A DNA stretch of 64,000 nucleotides from Methylocapsa sp. D3K7 (GTDB lineage Bacteria; Pseudomonadota; Alphaproteobacteria; Rhizobiales; Beijerinckiaceae), in assembly GCF_029855125.1 (NCBI RefSeq), contig NZ_CP123229.1, positions 2,710,501 through 2,774,500 on the forward strand. Direction: 5' to 3'. Both the position numbers and the translations under genes were made by a program. Position 1 is the stretch's first letter. Each line of letters starts with the position of its first letter. The notes below the pieces were generated by a model, which searched no databases, was not told the DNA's origin, and saw nothing but the letters and a program-made list of their open reading frames with translations. Positions 43,798 through 53,317 of this stretch are shown here, one piece after another.

Positions 43798-44109
43798 GTG
43801 AGAAAAATTATCATGGCTGGTCTTGCGTTATTTGCGTCTTGTTGCATCGCGCAAGCGCAAAGCTGGACAGGCAAGGCGTCTTATTATGGCGGCCGCGGCC
43901 ATATGGCCTGCGCGCATCGCTCGTTGCCGTTTGGAACGCATGTCCGGGTGACCAATCTCGCCAACCACAAAACAGCAGTGCTCGTGGTCAATGACCGGGG
44001 GCCGTACATTCAGGGCCGGATCATCGATGTCTCGACTGGTGCCGCCGATATTCTTGGGTTTCGCCACGCCGGTGTGGCGCAGGTGATGGTCGAGACGGTG
44101 ACCGACTAG
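43798..44109 (+). CDS. RlpA-family septal lytic transglycosylase-like protein
   Basis: 103 residues from GTG 43798. Signal peptide MRKIIMAGLALFASCCIAQA; then a compact double-psi beta-barrel: WTGKASYYGGRGHMACAHRS, FGTHVRVTNLAN, VVNDRGPYIQGRIIDVS. These carry the typical Asp of the RlpA barrel. It has no SPOR domain, so it is the short form of the family. Periplasmic cell-wall enzyme or binder. Preceded by the AT-rich island. Confidence 0.85.
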   Translation: MRKIIMAGLALFASCCIAQAQSWTGKASYYGGRGHMACAHRSLPFGTHVRVTNLANHKTAVLVVNDRGPYIQGRIIDVSTGAADILGFRHAGVAQVMVETVTD

Positions 44110-44183
44110 GCAGCCGCGGGCCACCAAATTCTTCCAATCCCTACGAGTTGAAGACCCGGAACCTCAGCCGGATTGCGCCCACA

Positions 44184-45104
44184 TCACAGTATCAGAGGGC
44201 CAAGGTCGCCGACGACCATGGTCCCCGGCAAAAGTCCCCGCGCGCGGCCGGTAATTTTGCAATCGCCGCCGCCGCCGGAAATCTCGAAAAGGTGGTATCC
44301 GGCGCGGTGGCGCGGTTTCCCGCGAATGGCGGATGCCGAGGGCACGCCAATGACCGGCACGAGACCGCCGGGGCCTTGGAGCCGGGTCGTGCAAAGTTTG
44401 TGGTTATGACCATGAATGATGAGTTCGGCGCCTGCGCGGCCGATCAGGGCGCCAAAGCGCCGGGCATCAGTGAGACCGCGCCCGATACGGGACGCCGAGG
44501 CTTCGGGCGGATGGTGCAGCATCACGACCCGGACAAGACCGCTCCGGGCTGTTTCGACGAGAAGTTTTTCCGCGGCGTCCAACTGGCGCTCGCCCAAATA
44601 ACCGGAAGCAATGAATAAGGGAGTCGGGATACCCGAGGATAGGCCGATGAAGGCCACATTCTCCCGAACCCGCAGATAGGGGAATTGTTGGGCGCCGCGC
44701 GTCTCGCCCGTCGTCCAGGGCGCGAAAATGCGGGCAAGACCAGGCAAGGAGCCGCGCACATAGGCATCGTGATTGCCCGGCACGAAACTGACGTCTTCGG
44801 GGTCTCCCAAGGTCTCCAGCCAAGTGCGGGCGAGATGAAATTCCGCTGGAAGACCGATATTGGCGATGTCCCCGGTGACCGCGATATGGCTTGGATGATG
44901 GGCTCGCAGATCCGCCACGATTTGCGCAAGGACACCCATATCATGGGCGCGGGAGCGGGAGCGTTTCCAGTTCAAATAGCCGGTCACCCGCTTGCCGATG
45001 AGGTCACGCCGGCGCAAACTTGGCAAGGGCCCGATATGCGGGTCGGACAAATGGGCAAGAAGAATTTTCACGCGGCCAATGTGCTGCTCTTCGCGGCGCG
45101 TCAA
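44184..45104 (-). CDS. Metallophosphoesterase, CpdA-like
   Basis: 306 residues (GTG at 45071 would give the usual start MKILLAHLSDPHIG). All five motifs are present: HLSDPHIG, AVTGDIANIG, FVPGNHDAYV, VMLHHPPE and IIHGHNHK. This is the class III cyclic nucleotide phosphodiesterase/ICC fold; the substrate may be cAMP or another phosphodiester. No signal peptide. It is convergent with rlpA. Confidence 0.85.
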   Translation of the reverse strand: MTRREEQHIGRVKILLAHLSDPHIGPLPSLRRRDLIGKRVTGYLNWKRSRSRAHDMGVLAQIVADLRAHHPSHIAVTGDIANIGLPAEFHLARTWLETLGDPEDVSFVPGNHDAYVRGSLPGLARIFAPWTTGETRGAQQFPYLRVRENVAFIGLSSGIPTPLFIASGYLGERQLDAAEKLLVETARSGLVRVVMLHHPPEASASRIGRGLTDARRFGALIGRAGAELIIHGHNHKLCTTRLQGPGGLVPVIGVPSASAIRGKPRHRAGYHLFEISGGGGDCKITGRARGLLPGTMVVGDLGPLIL

Positions 45105-45344
45105 GCGGCGACGCGGAAATTTCCAACAAGGACATTTAGCAAATCCAAGGCCAGCGGCAAAACGAATTGCAAGCGGCCACGAAGAAGTGACCTCTCCCGG
45201 CGGCCCTGGCGGCCTACCAGTTGATATTCCTCAAGTCAGACGGTGGGACTTTCTGCGATAAACATGAATTGACTCGCGCCTCCCAACCGTTTGTCTAAAC
45301 TCAGCAAACATCCGTCAGCACTGCAAACTCGATGGTTTTCCCGA

Positions 45345-46094
45345 ATGGTTCCCCACTCTCGTTTGATATTTACGGTCTCCGCCCGCGCTGCGGCAATTCT
45401 GCTTGCTTGCGGCAGCCTTGGCGCCGGACAATTCTCTTCTGGAAAGGCCGATTACGTCATTGAGCTGTTCACGAGCCAAGGCTGCTCTTTTTGTCCGCGG
45501 GCCGACCAAATGCTCGCCACGATGGCGCGGGAGCCAGGTGTTGTCGCGTTGTCCTTCCCGGTTGATTATTGGGATTATATCGGCTGGCGGGATACACTCG
45601 CTTCGCCAGTATTTACGACGCGGCAAAGGGCTTATGCTTTGGCGCATGGCGAGGCGCAAGTCTATACACCGCAGATTGTCGTAAACGGGCTTGCCAGTGC
45701 GGCTGGCGGCGACCATGAGGAAATCCAACAGGCGATCAAATCGGCGAAGGATGCCGATGGCGCTATGACGGTGCCGATGCATTTGTCGCAAGCGGATGGC
45801 CATTACTCGATCGAGGTCGCCAGCGGCGGCGGCGGCCCAGCGGGAGTTTTCGTGCTCCGGGTCGCGCGCTCTAGCACGGTTCACATTCAACGTGGAGAGA
45901 ATGCCGGCCGAGTCGTGACCTATACCAATGTCGTCCGCGCGATAGATAAGGTCGGGGAGTGGAACGGTCAGACCGCGACATTCGACATGCCGCGCACGCC
46001 TCCATCGGGCGAGGGCTTTGTGGTGCTGATCCAAAAAGGTACGCCGGAACGCCCAGGCGCAATTCTTGCCGCGGCGAAGACCGAGGGGCTTTGA
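45345..46094 (+). CDS. DUF1223 secreted thioredoxin-like protein
   Basis: 249 residues from ATG 45345 (TTG 45291 is an alternative). A signal segment (AAAILLACGSLGAGQF) is followed by the DUF1223 core: YVIELFTSQGCSFCPRADQM with a CxxC-type pair, VALSFPVDYWDYIGWRDTLA and YTPQIVVNG. The family has a thioredoxin-like fold and is common in Rhizobiales; its role is unknown. A periplasmic disulfide activity is possible. Confidence 0.85.
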   Translation: MVPHSRLIFTVSARAAAILLACGSLGAGQFSSGKADYVIELFTSQGCSFCPRADQMLATMAREPGVVALSFPVDYWDYIGWRDTLASPVFTTRQRAYALAHGEAQVYTPQIVVNGLASAAGGDHEEIQQAIKSAKDADGAMTVPMHLSQADGHYSIEVASGGGGPAGVFVLRVARSSTVHIQRGENAGRVVTYTNVVRAIDKVGEWNGQTATFDMPRTPPSGEGFVVLIQKGTPERPGAILAAAKTEGL

Positions 46095-46263
46095 GGTCAT
46101 CGGCCGCGAATGGCCACGGCTTCGCTTCCGCCTAAAATTTCCGGATTGGCCGGGACTGTCCAAATTTCAGCGGCGACCCTGTAGGTGGCTTCCACCGGCC
46201 GTGCTCACGGCCTATAGAGAAGGCAAGCAGTTCGCGCGAAGCGGCCAGGAGCAACGATCCGCC

Positions 46264-46896
46264 ATGTATTTTCCAAATATGTCTTTTCCCAACATGTCTT
46301 GTCGACTCATTCGCGGTTTAACCTTTGTTTTCACCCTTGTCCTTGGGGCCGTACTCGTTTGCACCAGTCCAGCGTCCGCAAGGAGGAGGCATAAGGAGGC
46401 AAAACCCGCGAAGATCGAACAGCCCTCTCCCGCGAACACGGACACGAAGAACGCCGGGAAGCCGTCGCAGTTGGCGAGTTACGGCGACTGGGGCGTTTTT
46501 CTCGCCCAGGGGGACAAGTCGAAGACCTGCTACGCGTTGGCTTCGCCGAAAGATAGGGCTCCCTCGGGCCTGAAACGCGACCCCGCCTATGTGTTCATCT
46601 CCAACCGGCCCGGCGAAAAGGTGCGGGGGGAGGTTTCCATCATCATGGGATTTTCCGTGAAGGATGGGGCCGCCGCTCATGCGGACATCGGGGGAACTGG
46701 CTTCGATCTGGTCGCCAAGGGGGCCAATGCCTGGATCAAGAACCAGGCTCAGGAGCCGCAATTCGTCGATGCTTTGAAGAAGGGATCGAAACTGATCGTT
46801 AAGGCACCCTCGTCCAAGGGGCGCTTGACGGTTGACAGCTATTCGCTCGCCGGCCTGGCGCAAGCGCTCGACAGGATCGAGAAGGAATGCCCCTGA
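46264..46896 (+). CDS. Invasion-associated locus B (IalB) family protein
   Basis: 210 residues from ATG 46264, with GGAGC upstream. The signal peptide ends near PASARRRH. The mature domain starts YGDWGVFLAQGDKSKTCYAL and includes VFISNRPGEKVRGEVSIIMG and KGSKLIVKAPSSKGRLTVDS, the IalB/invasion-associated pattern with paired Cys. Members are periplasmic or outer-membrane proteins; one was linked to host-cell entry in Bartonella, but they are common in free-living Rhizobiales too. Confidence 0.85.
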   Translation: MYFPNMSFPNMSCRLIRGLTFVFTLVLGAVLVCTSPASARRRHKEAKPAKIEQPSPANTDTKNAGKPSQLASYGDWGVFLAQGDKSKTCYALASPKDRAPSGLKRDPAYVFISNRPGEKVRGEVSIIMGFSVKDGAAAHADIGGTGFDLVAKGANAWIKNQAQEPQFVDALKKGSKLIVKAPSSKGRLTVDSYSLAGLAQALDRIEKECP

Positions 46897-46982
46897 GACG
46901 TTGCTTGCGCGAAGGACCATGCTGGCGGTAGCATATCGCCAAATGGAAACGCGCACTGAGGCGATGCTCGCGGGGGGAACAC

Positions 46983-48920
46983 ATGTCCGATAAAATCTAT
47001 CCCGTCACGCCTGACTGGGAGCAGCGGGCCTTTATCGACAACGCGAAATACCGCGAACTTTATGCAAGTTCGATCGCCGATACCGAGAGCTTTTGGGCCA
47101 GGGAAGCTGGCCGAATCGATTGGATCAGACCCTTTACGCAGGTCAAGAACGCGTCGTTTGGTCCGGGCACCGTGTCGATCAAATGGTTCGAGGACGGCAC
47201 CACCAATATCACGCAAAATTGCATCGACCGGCATCTGTTGCGGCTCAAAAACCGGACGGCGATCATTTGGGAAGCCGACGACCCTAAAGAATCGAGACAT
47301 ATCACCTACCAGCAATTGCATGATGAAGTCTGCCGCCTCGCCAATGTCCTTAAGGCGCATGGAGTCGGAAAAGGCGACACGGTCACGATCTATCTGCCGA
47401 TGATTCCCGAGGCGGCCTATGCGATGCTGGCCTGCGCGCGGATTGGCGCGGTCCATTCGGTGGTCTTTGGCGGCTTCTCGGCGGATTCGCTCGCTGGACG
47501 GATCGAGGATTGCCGCTCAAAACTCCTCATCACCGCCGACGAAGGGCGGCGCGGCGGCCGCGCGACGCCCCTAAAGGCACATGCCGACGAAGCGGTCGCG
47601 AAAACGGCTGGAATCGTCGAGACGATGCTCGTCGTCCGGCATACCGGCGGCGCTGTTGACTGGGTGGACGGCCGCGATGTCTGGTATCACGAGGCTGCGG
47701 CAAACGTTTCGACCGAATGCCTTTATGCCGAGATGAACGCGGAAGACCCGCTCTTTATCCTTTATACGTCCGGCTCAACCGGAACCCCGAAGGGCGTGGT
47801 CCATACGACGGCGGGCTATCTTGTCTATGCCTCGATGACGCATCAATATGTGTTCGATTATCACGACGGCGATATTTATTGGTGCACCGCCGATGTCGGC
47901 TGGGTCACCGGACACAGCTACATCGTCTATGGTCCGCTCGCCAATGGCGCGACGACGCTGATGTTCGAAGGCATCCCGACCTACCCGGACGCATCCCGCT
48001 TTTGGCAAATCATCGACAAACATCAGGTCAATATTTTTTATACCGCGCCAACCGCGATCCGCGCCCTTATGCGCGCGGGCGACGCGCCGGTTAAAACGAC
48101 GAGCCGGGCCTCGCTGCGGCTTCTGGGTTCGGTCGGCGAGCCGATCAATCCGGAAGCTTGGGAATGGTACTATCATGTCGTCGGCGACGGCCGCTGTCCG
48201 GTCGTCGATACCTGGTGGCAGACGGAGACCGGCGGCATCCTCATCACGCCGCTTCCGGGCGCGACGGAGCTGAAGCCCGGCTCGGCGACCCAGCCCTTCT
48301 TCGGGATCAAGCCGGAAGTGGTCGATGCCGAAGGCAAGGTGCTTGACGGCGCTTGTTCGGGCAATCTGGTGATCGCCGACTCCTGGCCTGGCCAGATGCG
48401 GACGGTCTATGGAGACCATGAGCGCTTTGTGAAGACCTATTTTTCCGCCTATCCGGGCAAATATTTTACCGGCGATGGCTGCCGCCGCGACGCCGACGGC
48501 GACTACTGGATCACCGGCCGGGTCGACGATGTCATCAATGTCTCCGGACACCGCCTCGGCACAGCGGAAGTGGAGAGTTCCCTCGTCGCCCACGAAAAGG
48601 TCGCGGAGGCCGCCGTCGTCGGCTATCCGCACGACATCAAGGGCCAGGGCATCTATGCCTATGTCACCTTGATGATCGGCGCCGAGCAGAACGAGGAGCT
48701 GCGCGCCGAACTCGTCGCCTGGGTGCGCAAGGATATTGGGCCGATCGCCAGCCCCGATGTGATTCATTTCGCGCCGGGATTGCCGAAGACCCGTTCCGGC
48801 AAGATCATGCGCCGCATCCTCCGCAAGATCGCTGAAAAGGAGTTTGATGCGCTCGGAGATATTTCGACGCTCGCCGATCCCGCGGTGGTCGAGGAATTGA
48901 TACGCAACCGAATCGGTTGA
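46983..48920 (+). CDS. acs: Acetyl-CoA synthetase
   Basis: 645 residues, full length. AMP-binding motif [15 protein letters not shown], acetate-pocket region [12 protein letters not shown], hinge [20 protein letters not shown], and the C-terminal [10 protein letters not shown] with the acetylatable lysine. Makes acetyl-CoA from acetate, ATP and CoA. It precedes the lipid island but is the ordinary acetate enzyme, not a long-chain acyl-CoA synthetase. Confidence 0.95.
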   Translation: MSDKIYPVTPDWEQRAFIDNAKYRELYASSIADTESFWAREAGRIDWIRPFTQVKNASFGPGTVSIKWFEDGTTNITQNCIDRHLLRLKNRTAIIWEADDPKESRHITYQQLHDEVCRLANVLKAHGVGKGDTVTIYLPMIPEAAYAMLACARIGAVHSVVFGGFSADSLAGRIEDCRSKLLITADEGRRGGRATPLKAHADEAVAKTAGIVETMLVVRHTGGAVDWVDGRDVWYHEAAANVSTECLYAEMNAEDPLFILYTSGSTGTPKGVVHTTAGYLVYASMTHQYVFDYHDGDIYWCTADVGWVTGHSYIVYGPLANGATTLMFEGIPTYPDASRFWQIIDKHQVNIFYTAPTAIRALMRAGDAPVKTTSRASLRLLGSVGEPINPEAWEWYYHVVGDGRCPVVDTWWQTETGGILITPLPGATELKPGSATQPFFGIKPEVVDAEGKVLDGACSGNLVIADSWPGQMRTVYGDHERFVKTYFSAYPGKYFTGDGCRRDADGDYWITGRVDDVINVSGHRLGTAEVESSLVAHEKVAEAAVVGYPHDIKGQGIYAYVTLMIGAEQNEELRAELVAWVRKDIGPIASPDVIHFAPGLPKTRSGKIMRRILRKIAEKEFDALGDISTLADPAVVEELIRNRIG

Positions 48921-49067
48921 TATGCATTTAGTAAATGAGGCAGATCGACCATAGTTAGGCCGTATGACAGCCATATTTTAACCATATTTGGTGATTTTGC
49001 CCCGATAGAGCCTATCCCTTGGTATTATTGGATTTCCAAGGTATTTCAAAAGCCGGTGGGCAGTGCG

Positions 49068-49628
49068 ATGAGCAAGCGTAACACAGGCGTCCGTCATTTT
49101 TTTGACAAATTTTCGACAAGGTTAATAGGTTTCGGAAGACTGGCTCTTTTGGCGGGTGGATGCGTGGCGGCATCCGGGGCAAACGCCAGGGAACATGTCG
49201 CGTTTTCGGCGGGCTATGCCGCCGGAACGATCATCATCAAGCAAAGCGAGCGGGCGCTCTATTTCACGACCGGATCTGGGACGGCCATCCGCTATCCGAT
49301 CGCGATCGGCCGGGCCGGAAAGGCCTGGCAGGGGGAGACCTCGGTTCAGGGCAAATATTTTTCGCCCGCATGGTCGGCGCCTGATGTCGTGCGGCATGAC
49401 CATCCCGAACTGTCGTCGGTCATCCCTGGCGGTTCTCCCCGCAATCCGATGGGCGCGGCGGCGATTACCTTAAGTCTTTCTGAAGTCGCGATCCACGGGA
49501 CCACGGCCAGGATGCGCAGATCCGTCGGCACGGCCGCCTCCTACGGCTGTATTCGGATGTACAATGAAGATGTGATAGACCTGTTTCACCGGGTCCAGGT
49601 CGGAACTCCGGTCGTCTCTATTCCCTGA
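49068..49628 (+). CDS. L,D-transpeptidase (YkuD)
   Basis: 186 residues from ATG 49068. A signal anchor (RLALLAGGCVAASGANA) precedes a YkuD domain: IKQSERALYFTTGSG, YPIAIGRAGKAWQG, then the catalytic site AIHGTTARMRRSVGTAASYG followed by CIRM (H-x(n)-S-x-G-C-I-R-M). The enzyme cross-links peptidoglycan by 3-3 bonds or links proteins to it. Periplasmic. Confidence 0.9.
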   Translation: MSKRNTGVRHFFDKFSTRLIGFGRLALLAGGCVAASGANAREHVAFSAGYAAGTIIIKQSERALYFTTGSGTAIRYPIAIGRAGKAWQGETSVQGKYFSPAWSAPDVVRHDHPELSSVIPGGSPRNPMGAAAITLSLSEVAIHGTTARMRRSVGTAASYGCIRMYNEDVIDLFHRVQVGTPVVSIP

Positions 49629-49924
49629 TTGGTCAGATTTCCTGTCCGCGGCCTCGAGTCCCACAGCGCCAGCGGGCGGGTCACGCAGCGGAAACTGCCG
49701 GTGCACTGCTGCGTGCGGGGTCTTTATTTCCGTCTTGGATTGGTCTAACCAATCTCTTCAGCGTGGTCTTCCCGGCGGCCGGGAGTGAGCCAGATGGGGT
49801 TGAGCCAATAGCCGGCGGGCAGTGCTGGCGAGTTGCGGTTGATTGGCGTAGAGTTCTGCGTTGCGGCATAGCTCCGTCACGCGATCCGCAGGAGCTTAGC
49901 GGTCATTTTCTCAGGGAGTAACTG

Positions 49925-50194
49925 GTGGAAACGAAAGCCCTCGAGCAAACCGAGCTTGCCAATCAGATCATCGACGTGATCGTCAAGGAAGGAATGGTTG
50001 ACCGCGAAAAAGCCACTTTAGACGCGACGATCGAGAGTCTGGATTTGAAATCGATCGACATTGTGATGATCTTGACCGCCATTGAAGAAAAATTCGACGT
50101 CTATATTCCCATGGATGGGCCTTTCCATGAGGCAAAAAGCGTCGGCGATTTGATCGACGCCATTGCCGCCTACATTATCAAAGAAAAAAACTGA
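49925..50194 (+). CDS. Specialised acyl carrier protein
   Basis: 89 residues from GTG 49925 with AGGGAG upstream. A four-helix ACP: the 4'-phosphopantetheine serine is S43 in IESLDLKSIDIVMILTAIEE, where the usual D-S-L is K-S-I. This is therefore not the general fatty-acid ACP but a dedicated one, as in special lipid or polyketide pathways. It ends one base before the ketosynthase ATG, so the two are co-translated. It heads the rightward lipid operon. Confidence 0.85.
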   Translation: METKALEQTELANQIIDVIVKEGMVDREKATLDATIESLDLKSIDIVMILTAIEEKFDVYIPMDGPFHEAKSVGDLIDAIAAYIIKEKN

Positions 50195-51412
50195 ATGGCT
50201 GACACGCGGCGTATTGTCGTCACCGGCATGGGTGCTGTGTCCGCCGCAGGCGTTGGCGCGGCAGCTCTTTGGCAGGCGGCGCGCGATGGCCGTTCCTGCG
50301 CGCGCGAGACCCAATTTGCACGGCCCTACCGGGGACGCATAAGGATTTCCGCGCAGGTCCAGAATTTCGACGCAGCCGCCTATCTCACCTCCAGTGAATT
50401 GCCCTTCTGCGATCCGGTCGCGCAATATCTGCTTGTCGCCGCCGACGAAGCGATGGCCCAGGCGGGGCTGGCATCGGCCAAACCCATGGGGCCGCGCACC
50501 GCCACCATCATCGGCACGGGTGTCGGCGGCATGCACACTTTGGAAAACGGGCTTTATCTGACGCTGGTCGAGCAAGGACGCCCGGATCCCTTGACGATTC
50601 CGCGTCTCATTCCCAGCGCCTGTCCCTCGTTGCTGAGCATCCGTTATGGTTCGACCGGGCCCTGTTTCGCGGTGGCGAGCGCCTGCTCCTCGGCAACGCA
50701 GGCGATCGGCCTCGGGGTCCAGCTCATACGTTCCGGGCTCGCAGATCGCGCCATCGTTGGCGGGACCGAGGATTGCGTGACCAACAGTGCCATGCTGGCT
50801 TGGGAAGCGCTGCGAGTTCTGACACCGGACGCCTGCCGGCCTTTCTCCAAGGGCCGCAATGGCATGATCCTTGGCGCGGGCGCCGCGGTGTTCATCCTGG
50901 AAGAATCGGAACTCGCGCGGGCCCGGGGCGCCGAAGCGCTCGTTGAAATCTCTGGCTACGGAACCTCGGCGGATGCCAAAGATCCCGTCCGCCCCGATGT
51001 CGATGGAGCCGCCGCCTGCATGCGCAATGCCTTGGCCGACGCTGGCGTCGATGCTGAGGAAATCGACTACGTCAACGCGCATGGAACCGGGACGACCGCG
51101 AACGACGCGACGGAATCGGCGGCCCTGGGCCTCGTCTTCGGCGGCCGGCCTCTGCCGGTGTCCTCGACAAAACCCGTGCATGGTCATGCGCTTGGTGCGG
51201 CCGGGGCGCTCGAACTCGTCGTTACGATCGGCGCGGTTCGCGAGAGTGTGGCGCCGCCGACCATCAATTGGCGTGAGGCCGACGTCAAATGCCCTGTCGA
51301 TCCCGTGCCGAATGAGGCGCGCCCCATGCCGATCAGGACCGCGTTGACCAATTCCTTCGCTTTTGGCGGCATCAATGCCAGCCTCATCGTCCGGCGCGCC
51401 GCCGCGGCATGA
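50195..51412 (+). CDS. FabF-like beta-ketoacyl-ACP synthase
   Basis: 405 residues. The Cys-His-His triad is complete: C164 in AVASACSSATQAIG, His in VNAHGTGTTANDATES and His in KPVHGHALGAAGALE. It should extend an acyl chain held by the dedicated ACP with malonyl units. The stop overlaps the ATG of the hot-dog gene (ATGA). The sequence is FabF/NodE-like rather than the housekeeping form, fitting a side pathway. Confidence 0.9.
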   Translation: MADTRRIVVTGMGAVSAAGVGAAALWQAARDGRSCARETQFARPYRGRIRISAQVQNFDAAAYLTSSELPFCDPVAQYLLVAADEAMAQAGLASAKPMGPRTATIIGTGVGGMHTLENGLYLTLVEQGRPDPLTIPRLIPSACPSLLSIRYGSTGPCFAVASACSSATQAIGLGVQLIRSGLADRAIVGGTEDCVTNSAMLAWEALRVLTPDACRPFSKGRNGMILGAGAAVFILEESELARARGAEALVEISGYGTSADAKDPVRPDVDGAAACMRNALADAGVDAEEIDYVNAHGTGTTANDATESAALGLVFGGRPLPVSSTKPVHGHALGAAGALELVVTIGAVRESVAPPTINWREADVKCPVDPVPNEARPMPIRTALTNSFAFGGINASLIVRRAAAA

Positions 51413-51852
51413 CCACGCGGGATCCTGCGCAAGCCGCCGCCCAGCCAGGGGAGCTGGGCGCGGCCGGCCCGGTGCGCCTGCCCGCGATCCGGGTCCGGAC
51501 CGAACCCAATGAAGTGGCGGCGTTTTCGCGCGAGACCTTCGCCGCTGGGACCGGTGATTTCGTCCCGCTCACCTTCCCCTTCCGCTGGTTCACGCTTCCC
51601 CCCGTCCGCGCCTTGATCATGCAATTGAGCGGCGGCGAGGAGTTTCTGCCGGTCCATGAGGCACAGAGTTTCGTCTATGAGCGGAGCCTGCGGACAGGCG
51701 CCGATTATGTCCTCGACATCGCGATCGAAACTTCTGAAACGCCGCCGCGTCTGACGTTGAAAATGACGGTCGCGGCCTTGCAAGGGGAGATTTGCGCCCG
51801 GCTCGAAACAATTTTGAGGATTGTCCGCCTCAAAGGGGAGACGCTTTCGTGA
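51409..51852 (+). CDS. Hot-dog-fold protein, non-catalytic half of a split hydratase
   Basis: 147 residues. The pattern FVPLTFPFRWFTLPPVRALI and VHEAQSFVYERSLRTG resembles the first half of MaoC-type double hot-dog enzymes (FAS1-like dehydratase domain). It lacks the D-x-N-P-x-H catalytic motif found in the next gene. Overlapping starts and stops (GTGA) link it to that gene, which suggests a heterodimer as with mycobacterial HadAB/HadBC. Confidence 0.65.
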   Translation: MTTRDPAQAAAQPGELGAAGPVRLPAIRVRTEPNEVAAFSRETFAAGTGDFVPLTFPFRWFTLPPVRALIMQLSGGEEFLPVHEAQSFVYERSLRTGADYVLDIAIETSETPPRLTLKMTVAALQGEICARLETILRIVRLKGETLS

Positions 51853-52283
51853 CAGAAGCCGGGTATGCGCTGCCGCCGGATTGGCCAAGCGCCGGTGCTG
51901 AGATCGGCGCGCAAAATTTTGGTCCGTTCGGGCATGACGCGCTCGTCCGTTATGCTGCGGTCTCTGGCGACGACAATCCTTTGCATCTTGATCCCGCTGC
52001 GGCAACGGCGGCGGGTCTCGCCGGGCCACCCGTGCATGGGATGCTGATGCTGGCATGTTTCGAGCCTCTCATCATGAGATGGCGGACGGATCTTTTCATT
52101 GCCCGGCTTTCCGCCAAGTTTTTGCGGCCCGTGCTGGTGGAGGAGGGCATTCGCGTTTTGGGGCGGGTCCTGCGCAGCCGCGGGGCGCCGAGGCCAGAAC
52201 TCATGTTGCGGCTTACTGCGCGGGGTCCCGGTGAGGCCCTAGTGATCTTGGCGGAAGCCGAGGTCTTGTACAGAACCAGCTGA
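51849..52283 (+). CDS. MaoC-like dehydratase/hydratase, catalytic half
   Basis: 144 residues from GTG 51849. The hydratase-2 motif YAAVSGDDNPLHLDPAAA with the D-N-P-x-H core is followed by GLAGPPVHGMLMLACFEP. It should remove or add water at a 3-hydroxyacyl/enoyl-ACP. It overlaps the upstream hot-dog gene and ends one base before the SDR gene. Confidence 0.8.
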   Translation: MTEAGYALPPDWPSAGAEIGAQNFGPFGHDALVRYAAVSGDDNPLHLDPAAATAAGLAGPPVHGMLMLACFEPLIMRWRTDLFIARLSAKFLRPVLVEEGIRVLGRVLRSRGAPRPELMLRLTARGPGEALVILAEAEVLYRTS

Positions 52284-52284
52284 C

Positions 52285-53073
52285 ATGCAGCCCCGCTCCA
52301 TCCTCATCACCGGCGCGTCGAGCGGCATCGGCCGGGCTCTGGCGCTGGTTTATGCGCGCCCCGGGACGTCGCTGTCCCTGATCGGGCGCGACCGCGAACG
52401 GCTGGAGGATGCCGCTGCCGCTGCCCGCGCGCAAGGGGCCGAAGTCGGCCTTGGTGTCCTCGACGTGCGCGATCAGGGCACAATGGCACAATGGATCGAG
52501 GCGGCCGACGCCCGCCAGCCCTTCGATCTTGTCATTGCCAATGCGGGGATTACGACGGGTCTCTCGCCGGGCGAGATCGCCGAGGACCCAAGCGCGGTCC
52601 GCGCCATCATCGGCATCAATCTGATTGGCGTCTTAAATACTGTCGAACCTTTGATCAGACCGATGTGCGCGCGGGGCGCCGGCCAAATCGCCTTCATCGG
52701 ATCGATCGCGGGGCTGCGCGGATTGCCTTATTCGCCGTCCTATTGCGCGACCAAGGCGGCGGTCCACGCCTACAGTGAATCCCTGCGCGGCCGTCTCGCC
52801 GCGAGCGGTGTGCAAGTCGCTCTCGTGATCCCTGGCTTTGTGAAGACCCCGTTGAATGATGGCATCGATGCCACAAAACCGCTCCAAATCACCGCTAGCC
52901 AGGCAGCAGCACGTATTCAAAAGGGTCTCCAACAGCGTAAGGCAGTAATCGCGTTTCCATTCCCACTTTACTTTGCGGCTCGCCTCTCCCGCATCCTGCC
53001 AATTTGGCTTGTGGATAAAGTTATGGCGTGCTTCAGGGTTAAGATTCCCCAAACACACGAGCGTATTCGTTAA
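52285..53073 (+). CDS. Short-chain dehydrogenase/reductase
   Basis: 262 residues. NAD(P) motif ITGASSGIGRALAL (9-16), NNAG-like IANAGIT, catalytic S140, Y153 and K157 in SPSYCATKAAVHAYSES. The C-terminal 50 residues (FPFPLYFAARLSRILPIWLV) are hydrophobic and probably touch the membrane or a long acyl chain. It could reduce the 3-ketoacyl-ACP made by the ketosynthase or 3-ketosphinganine. Last gene of the ACP operon; 244 bases then separate it from the GT2. Confidence 0.85.
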   Translation: MQPRSILITGASSGIGRALALVYARPGTSLSLIGRDRERLEDAAAAARAQGAEVGLGVLDVRDQGTMAQWIEAADARQPFDLVIANAGITTGLSPGEIAEDPSAVRAIIGINLIGVLNTVEPLIRPMCARGAGQIAFIGSIAGLRGLPYSPSYCATKAAVHAYSESLRGRLAASGVQVALVIPGFVKTPLNDGIDATKPLQITASQAAARIQKGLQQRKAVIAFPFPLYFAARLSRILPIWLVDKVMACFRVKIPQTHERIR

Positions 53074-53317
53074 CGAATTCTTACAATTTCCAGTTTTCTG
53101 GGAAGGTTCTTCGCTCGTCCTTACAGTCAAATCTCTCATTCACTCAATTTCTGAAACAAATTGTTGCAATTTGTTTGTTGTTGAAACCGTTCTTTTGGAG
53201 TTCAAAGCTTGAGTAGAGTGTATCCTTATGGCCTGCATTAAGGGACTCGTTGCTTGCATCGACCTGCCGTGCGGCCGCCCGGGCTGCATGTGACCGCATC
53301 ACAGGGGTAATGGACCA

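Noticed and set aside
46983..48920. acs as an acyl-CoA synthetase serving the sphingolipid genes
   Set aside because: Length and motifs are those of ordinary acetyl-CoA synthetase; the L,D-transpeptidase gene separates it from the lipid operon.
49925..51412. NodF/NodE pair for a Nod-factor acyl chain
   Set aside because: The ACP and ketosynthase recall nodFE, but no nodABC or other nodulation gene is nearby and the neighbours point to membrane lipids.
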